NCBI GenBank assembly: GCA_963693305.1
Contig: OY855915.1
Span: forward strand, 6,314,607-6,378,606
DNA length: 64,000 nucleotides
Reading direction: 5' to 3'
DNA from: Meandrina meandrites
Lineage: Eukaryota > Cnidaria > Anthozoa > Scleractinia > Meandrinidae
How positions within the stretch are numbered: the first letter of the stretch is position 1; every line of letters begins with the position of its first letter. The position numbers were made by a program, and so were the translations under genes. A model generated the notes under the pieces. It did no database searches. It saw only the letters and a list, made by a program, of their open reading frames with translations, and had not been told where the DNA came from. Positions 55,963 to 64,000 of this stretch are shown here, in pieces.

Positions 55963-56538
55963 GTTGGGTGATACTAAAGATAGATAGCCTGGTTAGCTCA
56001 ATTGGTTGAGCGCTGGACTTGCTTCAGGTCGACTGTTTGAAACCCAGGCAGGATGGACACTCAGGGTCTTAAAATAACTGAAAAGAATGTGCTGCATTTG
56101 TGACTACATTTGCAAATGGTTCGACACTCTAGTCGTGTATATGGACGGTAAACCATTGGCCCCGTCTCCTGCATCTTCAGCATTATATAGTCAGCAGGGG
56201 ACATTAGAGAACCCACACACTTATCACGCAGAGTAGGGCATGGAGTTCCCAGTGTTGTGGTCTGGCCTTGTTTCATGGGCTGGTGCTATCACATGGGGTT
56301 AACTTCATTGTGCCTTTCCCCTTGGACCAAATTGTCCAAGAAACTTACTATGACCACAGATTATCAATGATTTCCATTCACAAAAACAAAAAATAATATG
56401 CATATTTTGTTTGATTGTTATTGGTTCTAAAACTAAATTTCATGTTCTGTTTTTCCCCTTCAGAAAATGTGGAGAGAAAATCGAGAGAAGTTCAATGAAA
56501 TAGCAAAACAGATTGTAAAGAAATCATTAGGCCTTTAA
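41836..56538 (+). CDS. UBE2G2: ubiquitin-conjugating enzyme E2 G2 (7 exons)
   Basis: Exons: 41836-41878, 43749-43784, 44622-44667, 47911-48029, 49411-49551, 55028-55065, 56464-56538. Every intron is GT-AG and phases join to 165 residues, the same length as the vertebrate protein. It carries ubiquitin as a thioester on the active-site Cys (Cys89 in [11 protein letters not shown]) and, in vertebrates, builds Lys48 chains with ER ligases such as gp78 in ER-associated degradation. The HPN box and the acidic loop insertion after the active site ([17 protein letters not shown]), the hallmark of the G2 group, are intact. The region around residues 44-62 ([11 protein letters not shown], then [13 protein letters not shown]) differs most from what I recall of vertebrates. 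Introns are packed with mobile elements, above all intron 5 (49552-55027). Candidate AATAAA signals lie at 56847-56856, about 310 bases after the stop. Confidence 0.97.
42130..42450 (-). repeat. tRNA-derived SINE in UBE2G2 intron 1
   Basis: Read on the minus strand, the head GGTGGCCTAATGGTTAGTGC (A-box like) is at about 42430-42445 and the B box GGTTCGAGCCC at 42386-42396. The body then contains AGGCAAGACACTTTACTCTC and ATGGACTAGCATCCCATCC, ending near 42140. Partial relatives are at 13905 and 14172. The internal pol III promoter looks well kept. Confidence 0.7.
42615..42665. repeat. hairpin GTCTCCTATTTCCTTGCTTC
   Basis: GTCTCCTATTTCCTTGCTTC is followed by GAAGCAAGCAAATAGGAGAC after a three- to six-base loop. 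It is a small foldback in intron 1 of UBE2G2. Confidence 0.65.
43896..44110. mobile_element. Tc1/mariner-type MITE in UBE2G2 intron 2
   Basis: CAGTGTGACTACTCGAACC and GGTTCGAGTAGTCGCACTG are the ends, with TA on both sides. Arms of about 80 bases contain GGGGCACCCTGAACAAAATT and its complement. The loop carries TTAGGGTTAGGG. Confidence 0.8.
44780..46035. mobile_element. TA-flanked element with nested repeats in UBE2G2 intron 3
   Basis: CAGTACAG and CTGTACTG form short ends with TA outside (44778-44779, 46036-46037). Subterminal zones are rich in GACTCAA/GAGTATTGAGT words on both sides. Inside lies a second inverted pair, AGACGGAATCCACC (about 45118) and GGCGGATTCCGTCTT (about 45740), which encloses the 228-bp direct duplication listed separately. 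Confidence 0.5.
45260..45696. repeat. 228-bp direct tandem duplication
   Basis: Copies 45260-45487 and 45488-45696 share ACAATTTCTTATCAGAG at the start, AGTGGAATTCAG in the middle and AGAAAAGATTTCTTTTGATA in the second half. They differ by scattered substitutions and small gaps. No protein is encoded. Confidence 0.75.
46041..47743. mobile_element. 1.7-kb hAT-like element in UBE2G2 intron 3
   Basis: CAAGGCTGCTGCCTAA at the left is mirrored by TTAGGCAGCAGCCTTG at the right, with TACAT duplicated at 46036-46040 and 47744-47748. GGAGCCC/GGGCTCC and GGCGCCC words recur near the ends. It contains a 23-C tract at 46201-46223. No transposase frame is visible. Confidence 0.75.
46201..46223. repeat. 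poly-C tract (23 C)
   Basis: A run of 23 C inside the element at 46041-47743, preceded by alternating G- and C-rich stretches. Confidence 0.85.
48204..48613. mobile_element. TIR element, GAGGGGGACATTGGGG family, copy 2
   Basis: Same ends and internal GCGGTATT words as 10791-11247, same orientation, with an internal deletion relative to copy 1. No matching flanking duplication was found. It lies in UBE2G2 intron 4. Confidence 0.75.
49045..49260. repeat. dispersed repeat shared with about 13300-13625
   Basis: It shares words such as GATAGAAACACAGAACTAGC, TTTTGATCATCAAAAT and GGGATTTAATTCTTTTTCC with the reverse complement of 13300-13625. It therefore belongs to a dispersed family present in an intron of both the DUF229 and UBE2G2 genes. 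Confidence 0.6.
49813..49893. repeat. (ATT)n microsatellite
   Basis: About 26 uninterrupted ATT/TTA units following GGCGCTATATAAATCT. It creates a spurious poly-isoleucine frame. Confidence 0.95.
49935..50385. mobile_element. long foldback element in UBE2G2 intron 5
   Basis: TACTACCATTTGTGTGCATC with TTGAAGTGTGACAAATTTG on the left is mirrored by CAAATTTGTCACGCTTCAAGG-type sequence on the right. Inner arms carry GTCTGGTTACATGTCACTTT and its complement. Confidence 0.65.
51449..52144 (+). repeat. 348-bp tandem duplication, possible duplicated exon
   Basis: Two head-to-tail copies (about 51449-51796 and 51797-52144) differ at very few positions. Each contains a 76-codon frame (51556 and 51904) differing by one residue (Ser/Arg). 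The frame includes GEPRAGKT, which fits the GxxxxGKT P-loop pattern. Each frame sits directly after TTTTTTGGTAG, a usable splice acceptor. No known family was recognised; coding status is uncertain. Confidence 0.75.
52149..52171. repeat. poly-G tract (23 G)
   Basis: A run of 23 G immediately after the GGTGGTGGTGG that ends the second 348-bp copy. Confidence 0.9.
54190..54997. mobile_element. long-arm palindromic element in UBE2G2 intron 5
   Basis: Arms of roughly 290 bases are inverted copies: AAAGTGTATATGACATGAAA, TTTCTGAGATATTG and TTAGATAAGTTATGATGTCA on the left recur reversed on the right. The central 200 bases differ. It is probably a non-autonomous DNA element. Boundaries are approximate and no duplication was pinned down. 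Confidence 0.65.
55153..55612. mobile_element. hAT-like MITE, CAGGGTTCG family, copy 2
   Basis: The reverse-orientation relative of 38099-38564. Ends are CAGGGTTCGCAC and GTACGAACCCTG, with TGTAA duplicated at 55148-55152 and 55613-55617. The interior repeats CTTGAAAAGTCCTTGAA. It lies 87 bases after exon 6 of UBE2G2. Confidence 0.8.
55700..55978. mobile_element. nested foldback MITEs
   Basis: ACAATTAGACCC and GGGTCTAATTGT flank an apex with GAGGCGAAGCCC (about 55702-55780). Directly after, TTAGTATCACCCAACTAGT is mirrored at 55955-55978. They are two adjacent or nested short palindromes in UBE2G2 intron 6. Confidence 0.6.
55985..56350 (+). repeat. tRNA-derived SINE, third family
   Basis: The head GGTTAGCTCAATTGGTTGAG matches an A box well; GTTTGAAACCC (about 56035) is a weakened B box. 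The tRNA-unrelated body extends to about 56350. It lies in UBE2G2 intron 6, 110 bases before the last exon. Confidence 0.55.
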
Positions 56539-56860
56539 TGTTGATCTGAAAAAATTCTACCTTTCACCTTCCAATGCCCATAGTGTAAAAAAATTGATAC
56601 AAGAATGAATTATTATTATTATTAATGGTTATTTCCACTCAGATCATACATGAAATTGGTCTGAGGGAAAATTCAAGACAGAATCATAGTCCTGACATCA
56701 TACAATTATTATTACTGCTTCTAGGAAACGTGGTGTAAGGACACCAAAAGTGCAACATAATACTTGTAAAGAAGTGATACACTTTTAGCTAATACTGGTC
56801 TATACTAGTCTTCACTGTATAAACTCTCCTGTTGTTTCAAATTGAAAATAAATAAACATT

Positions 56861-57028
56861 GTGTAGTTCCAGGAAACGTCCATAGTCCCCCACAGAAGGG
56901 ATTGCAAATTCCTGGGGGTGAGGGGTCTCAAAGGCCAAAAACTTAAAGGAAATGTGGGGCCATATAAAGAATCCCTTCCAATGGGGGGGGGGTGTAATGG
57001 ATATTTTCTGGAACCACACATTACATGT
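56861..57028. mobile_element. MITE (TGTGTAGTTCCAGGAAA ends)
   Basis: TGTGTAGTTCCAGGAAA is mirrored by TTTTCTGGAACCACACA. A related single terminus, GTGTGGATATTTTCTGGAAC, occurs near 53938. Confidence 0.6.
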
Positions 57029-57542
57029 TTTTGTAACCTCTGATAAGTGGGCGATGCTAAGAACAGATTAATATATTGAATGCAGATCCATGGTGAATCT
57101 TTCAAAATTTTTGATATTAATTTTAGCAAGCCTGAAGGTAAAATAATCTCAAAATACAGTGTTTGCATGCAATTTGCAGTGGGATTGCCACGTTTAGGTT
57201 GCCAGTATCCAGCATAGCAGCTCTCATAAGCTTGTAATTCTACTGGTCCTCTAGTGTATCAATTGCCTATTGTTTTGGGGGCTTGGGACATTGTTCCTGT
57301 TGTTTGTTCTACTGTTCTCTTGAAGAGTAGTGAGCCTTGCAAGAACTGCTACCCGACCCGTCCAATGTGCACAAAAATCACTGAACATTTGATAAATGCT
57401 TGGTACTTTCTCTTTAATATGATGTACGGTGTAACATTCCCTTACAATGCACGTTCTAATAATACTATATGAAGGTGATATGTGATCTTCGCAGTGAATT
57501 TCCAATTTAAGCAATTGGAATTAAGAAGCCTGAAAAAAATCA

Positions 57543-57543
<1 letters not shown>

Positions 57544-57576
<33 letters not shown>

Positions 57577-57615
57577 GATACCGGTGCGATGCTCTACCAA
57601 CTGAGCTATGAAGCC
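57544..57615 (-). tRNA. tRNA-Thr(GGT)-like gene, minus-strand copy
   Basis: 72 bases, identical to the plus copy. The acceptor arms GGCTTCA and TGAAGCC pair perfectly, as do the D stem GCTC/GAGC and the T stem ACGGG/CCCGT. A box TAGCTCAGTTGG and B box GGTTCGAATCC are intact, and TTTTTTT lies downstream as a pol III stop. The anticodon reads GGT. Odd points: position 33 is C rather than T, and the anticodon stem has an A-C mismatch at 31-39. It may be a working tRNA or a tRNA-like repeat unit. Confidence 0.65.
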
Positions 57616-57677
57616 ACACATTGGGAGCGAGGTCAATTGTGAGTTTGACCTCGAATTTGACCTCGCTCCCAATGTGT

Positions 57678-57716
57678 GGCTTCATAGCTCAGTTGGTAGA
57701 GCATCGCACCGGTATC

Positions 57717-57749
<33 letters not shown>
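57678..57749 (+). tRNA. tRNA-Thr(GGT)-like gene, plus-strand copy
   Basis: The mirror copy of the gene at 57544-57615, with the same stems, A and B boxes, anticodon GGT, C33 and downstream TGATTTTTTT. The two genes diverge from a shared spacer of about 60 bases. Confidence 0.65.
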
Positions 57750-57750
<1 letters not shown>

Positions 57751-59238
57751 TGATTTTTTTCAGGCTTCTTAATTCCAATTGCTTAAATTGGAAATTCACT
57801 GCAAAGATCACATATCACCTTCATATATATCCGCAGTTCATATATGAGTCATTTCATATACATTACATCAATAATACTATAATTGGTAACTTTTTGATAA
57901 AAAAAAAGACTTAAGATCTTGAACATGAGAAGTGGGATAATGCCATATTTAAGATGTTTGGTAACTTGGAAACTAGTTATGAATCAAATAATTTACAAGC
58001 GTCAACTTGAAACCATTGTTCATGGCCATTGGAGGAAATCCAGAAAAGGCCTATAAATTAATGTTTCATGTGACGTGTATGATAAAGGTGTAATAAAATA
58101 ATACATTACATAAATTAGTGAAATAAATAGAAAAAACAGATTTAAATTCGTTTGAGTTTCCCGATGTATGCATAGACAAGAACTATCAATAAAACAGCCA
58201 GACGTCATTTTGGTATTCTCAGAAGGTCGAGAAGGGAAGGGGTGAAGAGAAAAAATTATTTAAAAATAAAGTCGCTTACCATCTACAAAATATCTGGGAA
58301 ATTTGTGCTGTTTTAATGTAAATGGATTTTTGCTTGGACCAACTAGCTTCTTCAAGTAAGTGGTAAGCAACCTGTGTCTGAATATTTTACCCACATAATT
58401 ATGCTAAAAGAAAAACATCTCCATGCTAACCTGCCAGATAATTATTTGAAAATGTATTGTTAAGAAATCGTATTGTTTAATGAATCTTTTACCTCAATGT
58501 TTAATAATATTTTTAATACTTCTTACATGGGGAAATGTCAAATGCTTGCTTATTATCGTGTGGTGATCAAGGTATGGCAGAGCATTGCTTACCCAAAAGA
58601 CTTGCCTACCAGTCGAGCTCAAACCGGAAACGAGAAGCAAACGACTTTTAGAAAATCTTCTTACCCAAGGGCATTTGTTTTTTGAGTCATTTTACTATCA
58701 GCTATCTTGAATTCTCTGCTTTCCCAAACTATTTTCTCAAGAGTTCAAGATACATATAGCAAATGCATGTGAAATAAACCTACAGAAAACAAGGCACTGT
58801 ATTCTTCTTGGAGTACAGTGTCAGGGAATTCATCTTGGGTAACATCTACAACTTCATAAAATATTAACTATTATTATGCCACTATTGTGCCATTTTACCA
58901 TATTAGGGCAAAAGAATGCACAAAATATGCCATGTTATTACACTGTAGAACGGCAAAAATATGGACTGAAAGCGTAGCCACAAAATCACCGAACCAAACT
59001 TTATTTTGTGACTGGAATAATAAATCTCTTATTCTATGGTTTAAGATATAATACAAGCAGACATTTTGCAATGCAAGTCGCAAAATATCCGTGCGTTGAA
59101 TAAGGTGTATTATATATGCGGGCAAGGCTGTATAAAAAAAGTCCAGCATCTTAACTGACTAAAATTTAATCTTAGTATTTCAAAATATACTAGTTGGACA
59201 TCAAATGTTCCAATAATTTTATCAATGTAAAAAAAATC

Positions 59239-62200
59239 CTATTTCTTTTTAGGCATAGCTTCTTTAACATCAACGGAAATGAGGGTATAGAGGAGATGTT
59301 CTGTCGAGTTAACCACAGTGTATTTGAGATTACTGAGTCCGTCAGTGCCCATTCGTTGAGCAGAGTCCCTAAGTTTGGCGAACCTGTGAAATTAAGAAAA
59401 CCTCTGTTAGAGGAACATAAGCTGTTAAAGTTAGTAGTGTAGTTTATTACAAGCTTATGATAGCTACTACTACACTACAGTAAATTTATTCTACTGGCCC
59501 TCAAGTGTAGCAGATGCTATTGTGTTTGGGGCTAGGGGCATTGTTCTAGACTATCTAAAAGCCCTTTCCAATAATAATTTTTTCATATGGTTTTGTTGTT
59601 GATAAGGACGACCTCCCACGATGTTGTTGCAAGCCTGCTCCTGACTTTGCCATTTGAGGTTGTCCTATGAACAAAAAGAGGCTTACTTGAAGTAAGTCTA
59701 GCAATGCATTAATCCTGTTTGTTGGTTTTCTCTCAATGGGGAGTGGGAGATTTTGCACAATGTAACCTTGAAATCATGGACAACTTACCGATCTGGATCA
59801 GGCTTTCCACTATGATGAAATATCTTTAACATTTTGTACCTTCCTAATTGCATTGATGGTCGTGTTAGCTTGAGATGTTTTGCAGATATTCTAAAACATC
59901 AAAAATCAAACTCAGGAAAACTAGGTGGTATGACAATTGAAAATACTTGTTGACTAAGTTTAGTTAGCACGGCTCAGATAAGAAAATACTTCTCAGTCAT
60001 TGTGCACAGACCCTACTGAACTTGATCTATACACCAGACCCCCCTAGCCAAATATTTCCATTTGGACCAACCACTCAGTCAAGAAGCTAATATTTAAAAC
60101 TATATCCAATTTCAAATAAATAATTAAAAAATTACACTTTTTCATCTAGACAGTTCATTTTCCAGACTTGTTGATAAGGGGTTGGTGAGTGTTTTAAAAT
60201 TACTACTACCAGTAGGCCAAAACCAAACTCAGTGATTAAATGATAAAACAATTATTATTGAACCTGGTTATTGCAAAATATCATCATTTGTCAGTGTCGC
60301 GCAGATCATTTCCGCTTTGGCAAGTAGCAATGACAAATCAAAGTTTGCTATTAACATTGTTATTGTTAATTATCTGTAGATACATGCATGACATCAGAAC
60401 TAAATAATGTTCTAAGCCAATGAAAATTCACATAGTAAGGAAATGTATAATTTATAAAACTTATTATAGACCTAGTACCGGTACCTGTTATAAAGATCGT
60501 CATCTTCTCCTCCCCATCCCCAAAACTTGTTTGAAAATCCATTTATAAGTTCAAAGTGTTCCCTTTTAAAGGAACCAGCTCCTCCAAAAATAGTTGTATA
60601 TGGCAAACTGAAAGGAAAGCATTAGAAATCAATACAATTGTTACCAAAAATTGCTAACAGGGTGCAAAGAAAATGTCCCCTTTGAGGAAACTCCACTAAA
60701 GGTAATGGATCAATTTGGAGAAGGGGGGATACCTCAACTTCATCCTTGTCCCTAAAAAGAACATGTACATATGAATGAATTCTCAGTGCTTCAAATGACC
60801 ACCGACAGCCTACAAAAAGTGTCCGCTTCTTCAAAATCTTTGCTCAGTTAAGTCAGCTGTATTTCTCCATAAACTGAGAAGTAATTAAAGAAAGATTCTT
60901 TCAAACAGTCTGGAACGCTACTCAAACCAGCTGCTTTCAAACTCTTGAATTCTAAATGAATCTAAACATTATTAATCAATGACACCAATATTGTGATCAA
61001 TGAGTAACCAGTTAAGGTGGCCCGCGGCTATTTCTGGGAACGGAGGTGCTCTTTTCTAAATCGAGTTTTCGGCATGTAAACGTTAACCGATTTCTCTGAT
61101 TTTTGGCAATCGAAATAACAAATGTTCAAATTTTATAAAGCTTTGAACTTTAGGGCGAACAAAATAAACGAACACGAGATATTAACGTTTTTAAAAAAAT
61201 CAATTTATGAAAAAAACGCGAATATTTTCCAAACGCGACGATAGATTTTTTTCTAATTAATGTCAACAAGTTCAAATTATCCAAGTTCTAATGTGAGCAA
61301 GTTTCAACGAAATCGGCTGGGTGGAAATTGCTGCACAGTTGACTGTTGAATTTTTGCTTCAAAATATTATGCTTGTGTATAATTGGGACAATTTTTTAAC
61401 AAGATACTAGTGAGCAGCACACAGCAACAAAATCTTGTTAACTCAATTAGGTTTATTCTCCGACCGGTTTCGTCTGATAACTACAGACTTCATCAGGGAG
61501 TTTGAAACAAGATTACATGGGGGACTTATTTATACATAACATTTGCAGTACAAATCACGTTCCCGTAAGGGTGCGAACAACAAAACACCCACAAGAAATG
61601 CGTGCAGGATATGACTAAAATCCTGCATAGAGTGTGTGATGTTTAATTTTGGGGCTCACGGATTTAACGTTAAAAACTAGATAGAAACTAGATAAAGCTG
61701 TTTGCATACATGCTGTATTTTCTCATACTTAAAAATAAAAGAAAAAAATCGGTAGATTTTTTTTAATTCGAAAAAAATGAATATTTTAAAATTCACAATT
61801 TACGCATCGTAAATCTCTTCCTCTTCATTCGTTTACAACTTTTTCTAGGAGTTTCCGATCTTTCCATACTTTTCAGCAACGTTTTAGCTGGCATTAAGCT
61901 TTCAAATAATCCATTGGATCTGAGCATTACTTAAACTTTGTTGTAACAGCTCCCAATTATACACAGGCATAATATTTTGAAGCAAAAATTCAACAGTCAA
62001 CTGTGCAGCAATTTCTACCCAGCCGATTTCGTTGAAACTTGCTCACATTAAAACTTGGATAATTTGAACTTGTTGACATTAATTAGAAAAAAATCTATCG
62101 TCGCGTTTGGAAAATATTCGTGTTTTTTTGATAAATATATTTTTTTCAAAAGCGCTAATATCTCGTGATCGTTTGCCGTGTTTGCCCTATAATTTAAAGC

Positions 62201-63356
62201 TTTATAAACTTTGAACATTTGTAATTGCGACTACCAAAAATCAGAAAAATCGGTTGAGGTTTACAAGCCCAAAACTCGATTTAGAAAAGAGCACCTCCGT
62301 TCCCAAAAAATAGCCGCGGGCCACCTTAAAAGGCTTTAAATCATCACCTATCCCCTCTCTCCTTTTGGAGAAATGGGAGCATTGATCCTTTTAAAAGCTT
62401 CCCTGGTTTTGGCCCAACAACCTCTTCCCCACGTGTCAAAATCCAGTGAATACTTGCCGATAATTAAATTTATCCACCGCCACTGACAGATGTCTTGGTG
62501 ATGCTGGACAGCTGTACTCATTGCGGTCATCTTCTGGTATCAAGTCGACGTCGTGAAATATAAAACATTCATACTGGTCAAACTTCAGTGCTTCTTTAAA
62601 ACCAATGTTGAACAGTATGGCACGGTTAAAGATGGTGTCTCCTGCCTGTTGAAAAGAATGATAATACAGTAAGTGCAACCTTAACTAAAGCAACCCTAAT
62701 GTTAAGCACACAGGTTAAAGGGCTGTAGGCAGGATTTTGCTTCGGCAGGTGTCCCTCACTGCACATTAAAAATTAATTGTTACTCAGAGTTTCGTACCAA
62801 AAAAAAATGGCTGCACGACTGTCGCAACCTGTTTTTAGTCTGCTTCGCTTGTGCCACTTGTGGAAATTACTAAAAAGTCTGATTTTTTAACTCATTCAAT
62901 TAATCCCTACTGTCTTGTTTCTCAACCAGACTGTTTTCCTATACAAGTACACTACTTGTGTGGTGTCTTAGTCATAATAAATCAATAAGTTAGAGTTTCT
63001 GATTACTGGTACTCATATGAAACACACCTGTTCTACAACTACAATTCTGTAGTCCAGATTCTGCCTCTTAAGTATAGGGTGCATATGTCGTAGAAAGACT
63101 GACAACTGCTCATAACGATTACGATATGGAATTATTAAGGCCATCTGGTGAGAGATTGAAAAATATATCATTAAGAAATGATTTGATTAAAGAAAGTTGC
63201 ATGACTGTATAAGCTGTAATCTCACCTTGATTCTTGCTTTGCATTTAGTTGGTTTCCAGCGACCTCCCTTATCAATCCAACCATTAAACTCACTGGACAT
63301 CTGTTTTTCAACATCTTCCATTTTAGGAACTTTTACATCTACATATAATGGTCCAA
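59239..63356 (-). CDS. beta-1,4-galactosyltransferase family (GT7), C-terminal six exons, 5' partial
   Basis: Exons in transcript order: 63226-63356, 63028-63144, 62458-62645, 60485-60607, 59789-59890, 59239-59383. They join in phase to 267 residues plus stop. The N-terminal cytosolic tail, membrane anchor and stem lie beyond 64000. Golgi enzymes of this family transfer Gal (or GalNAc) from UDP-sugar to GlcNAc. Motifs in order: VGPL; ALIIPYRNR; FNRAILFNIGFKEAL; FIFHDVDLIPED with the metal-binding DVD; PRHLSVAVDKFNYR; LPYTTIFGG; FWGWGGEDDD; and TDGLSNLKYTVV near the C-terminus. The residue matching Tyr289 of bovine B4GALT1 is Ile (LPYTTI), as in invertebrate GalNAc-transferases. The His expected three residues after the Met of GRYKM is not in place (MLKIFHHSG). 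The intron after 62458 uses a GC donor. Candidate poly-A signal: 59000-59005. Confidence 0.92.
60785..60955. repeat. diverged copy of the 39734 MITE
   Basis: CAGTGCTTCAAATGACCACC, CCTACAAAAAGTGTC and CTTTCAAACAG.CTGGAACG parallel the sequence at 39734-39889. The right end is eroded. Confidence 0.5.
61016..62325. mobile_element. 1.3-kb TTAA-flanked element with about 370-bp arms
   Basis: GGTGGCCCGCGGCTATTT starts and AAATAGCCGCGGGCCACC ends the element, with TTAA on both sides (61012-61015, 62326-62329). Long inverted arms (about 61016-61390 and 61955-62325) are clearly related. A TTAA duplication fits piggyBac or Kolobok. The loop holds TTAACAAGAT/ATCTTGTTAA and a CCGACCGGTTTCGTCTGATA segment. 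It sits in a galactosyltransferase intron. Confidence 0.8.
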
Positions 63357-64000
63357 CTGAAAAAGTGAAATCAAACAAACAATTTCATATCAGGTGGCAC
63401 ATAAACCACAACATATATTTTCAGGAACATAACATTGCTTCAATAGGCCATTTCCGAGTTACCCTTTGCCTCTCTTTCAAAACGAGTCTACGTGCGAAAC
63501 CATTCATATAAAAATGTGTTCCACCTTTACGTCCATTTTCATGCAAATCAAAGTCATTTTCATTTCAATGGTTTCGCACGTAGACTAGTTTTGAAACTGA
63601 GGTAAAGGGCAACTCGAAAATGGCCAATTAATATAAGGCATCAGCCCTAACCTGTATGTCAGATGGCCATTAGATAGGTACAACAATGATACCAAAATTT
63701 AAATATTGCCCAAAGAAAATAGAGTGCTCTGGTCGGCTGAAAGGTATATCAGATTCCTATCACTCTTACTATAGATTCAAACAAATTGTTTCTACTGGTA
63801 ATCTTGCTGCGAAATTTTGCTGTAAAACAAAATTCTGCAAATGCTTAAAGGGGCAGTCTCATCAAGATTTAGCCCTACTTGAAAGTCTAATGAAGGTGCT
63901 GGTATTAATTGGAAATCCACTAATAGTTGCCTAACCTTGCTAAAACGCACCGTACTACTCACGAAAGTTGTTTAAAAGTGGAGTAGCTACGGACAGGTAC
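63357..64000. other. intron of the galactosyltransferase gene, running off the window
   Basis: The acceptor of the exon ending at 63356 is clear (TTTTTCAG on the minus strand). No further exon could be recognised to the window end, so the upstream exons and membrane anchor lie outside. It contains the MITE at 63446-63625. Confidence 0.6.
63446..63625. mobile_element. MITE, GGCCATTTCCGAG family, copy 2
   Basis: A close relative of 12678-12861: the same GGCCATTTCCGAGTTACCCT start and AAATGGCC end, with inner arms CGAGTCTACGTGCGAAACCA and complement. Better preserved symmetry than copy 1. Confidence 0.75.

Larger units (their letters stand above)
57466..57826. repeat. large palindrome carrying two divergent tRNA-like genes
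   Basis: Arms of about 170 bases, nearly identical in reverse complement, run from TATATGAAGGTGATATGTGA to its mirror at 57826. The centre is GAGGTCAATTGTGAGTTTGA with GACCTCGCTCCC. Each arm contains one complete 72-base tRNA-like gene plus a downstream T run. Confidence 0.85.
56539..59238. other. interval between convergent UBE2G2 and galactosyltransferase genes
   Basis: It contains the UBE2G2 3' UTR (candidate AATAAA at 56847 and 56851), a MITE at 56861-57028 and the tRNA palindrome at 57466-57826. A possible poly-A signal for the minus-strand gene is at 59000-59005 (TTTATT on the plus strand). 57830-58990 shows nothing I can name. Confidence 0.55.

Noticed and set aside
57442..57914. Two frames encoding the same peptide on opposite strands
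   Set aside because: They are translations of the tRNA palindrome, whose RNA features explain the conservation.
59555..59660. Minus-strand segment with a good acceptor (TTCATAG) between galactosyltransferase exons
   Set aside because: In the required phase it gives no GT7-like residues and a stop. The exon at 59239-59383 supplies the conserved C-terminus, so this is not a required exon.

Overview
This is a eukaryotic, intron-rich, AT-rich nuclear window. It most likely comes from a cnidarian, probably a stony coral or other anthozoan. The reasons are small exons with long repeat-filled introns, a DIRS-type retrotransposon, a very dense population of short terminal-inverted-repeat (TIR) elements, tRNA-derived SINE-like repeats, and animal gene families (UBE2G2, a beta-1,4-galactosyltransferase family member, Mab21/cGAS-like proteins). 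The species assignment is inference; no marker gene is present.

Layout. 1-13185: no recognisable gene, only TIR elements, foldbacks and homopolymer tracts. 13186-21265 (+): a seven-exon gene for a single-pass membrane DUF229/sulfatase-like protein, reconstructed with consistent splice phases to 822 residues. 21266-25046: repeats, including a 1.3-kb CAGGG-ended element. 25047-29791 (+): a structurally complete DIRS-like retrotransposon with gag-like, RT-RNase H and tyrosine recombinase ORFs in three frames plus inverted terminal repeats and an internal complementary region. 29792-33696: repeats, including a 1.9-kb Harbinger-like element. 33697-36244 (+): a two-exon gene encoding two tandem Mab21/cGAS-like nucleotidyltransferase domains, the second lacking one catalytic acid. 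36245-41835: repeats. 41836-56538 (+): a complete seven-exon UBE2G2 orthologue (165 residues), whose introns hold many mobile elements, including a 2.9-kb element with 9-bp target duplications. 56539-59238: MITEs and a head-to-head pair of tRNA-Thr-like genes in a perfect-looking palindrome. 59239-63356 (-): the last six exons of a beta-1,4-galactosyltransferase-family gene whose 5' end lies beyond the window. One of its introns appears to be GC-AG, and another carries the donor-specificity residue expected of a GalNAc-transferase-like enzyme.

The four host genes do not form a functional unit. UBE2G2 belongs to ER-associated degradation, the GT7 enzyme to Golgi glycosylation, the tandem cGAS-like gene to putative nucleotide-based innate sensing, and the DUF229 protein has no established role. 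The strongest candidates for something new are the tandem cGAS-like protein with a half-dead second domain, the intact DIRS element, and the 2.9-kb element containing a near-identical 348-bp tandem duplication that could be a duplicated exon. All family calls were made by eye from translated motifs; no database search was run.
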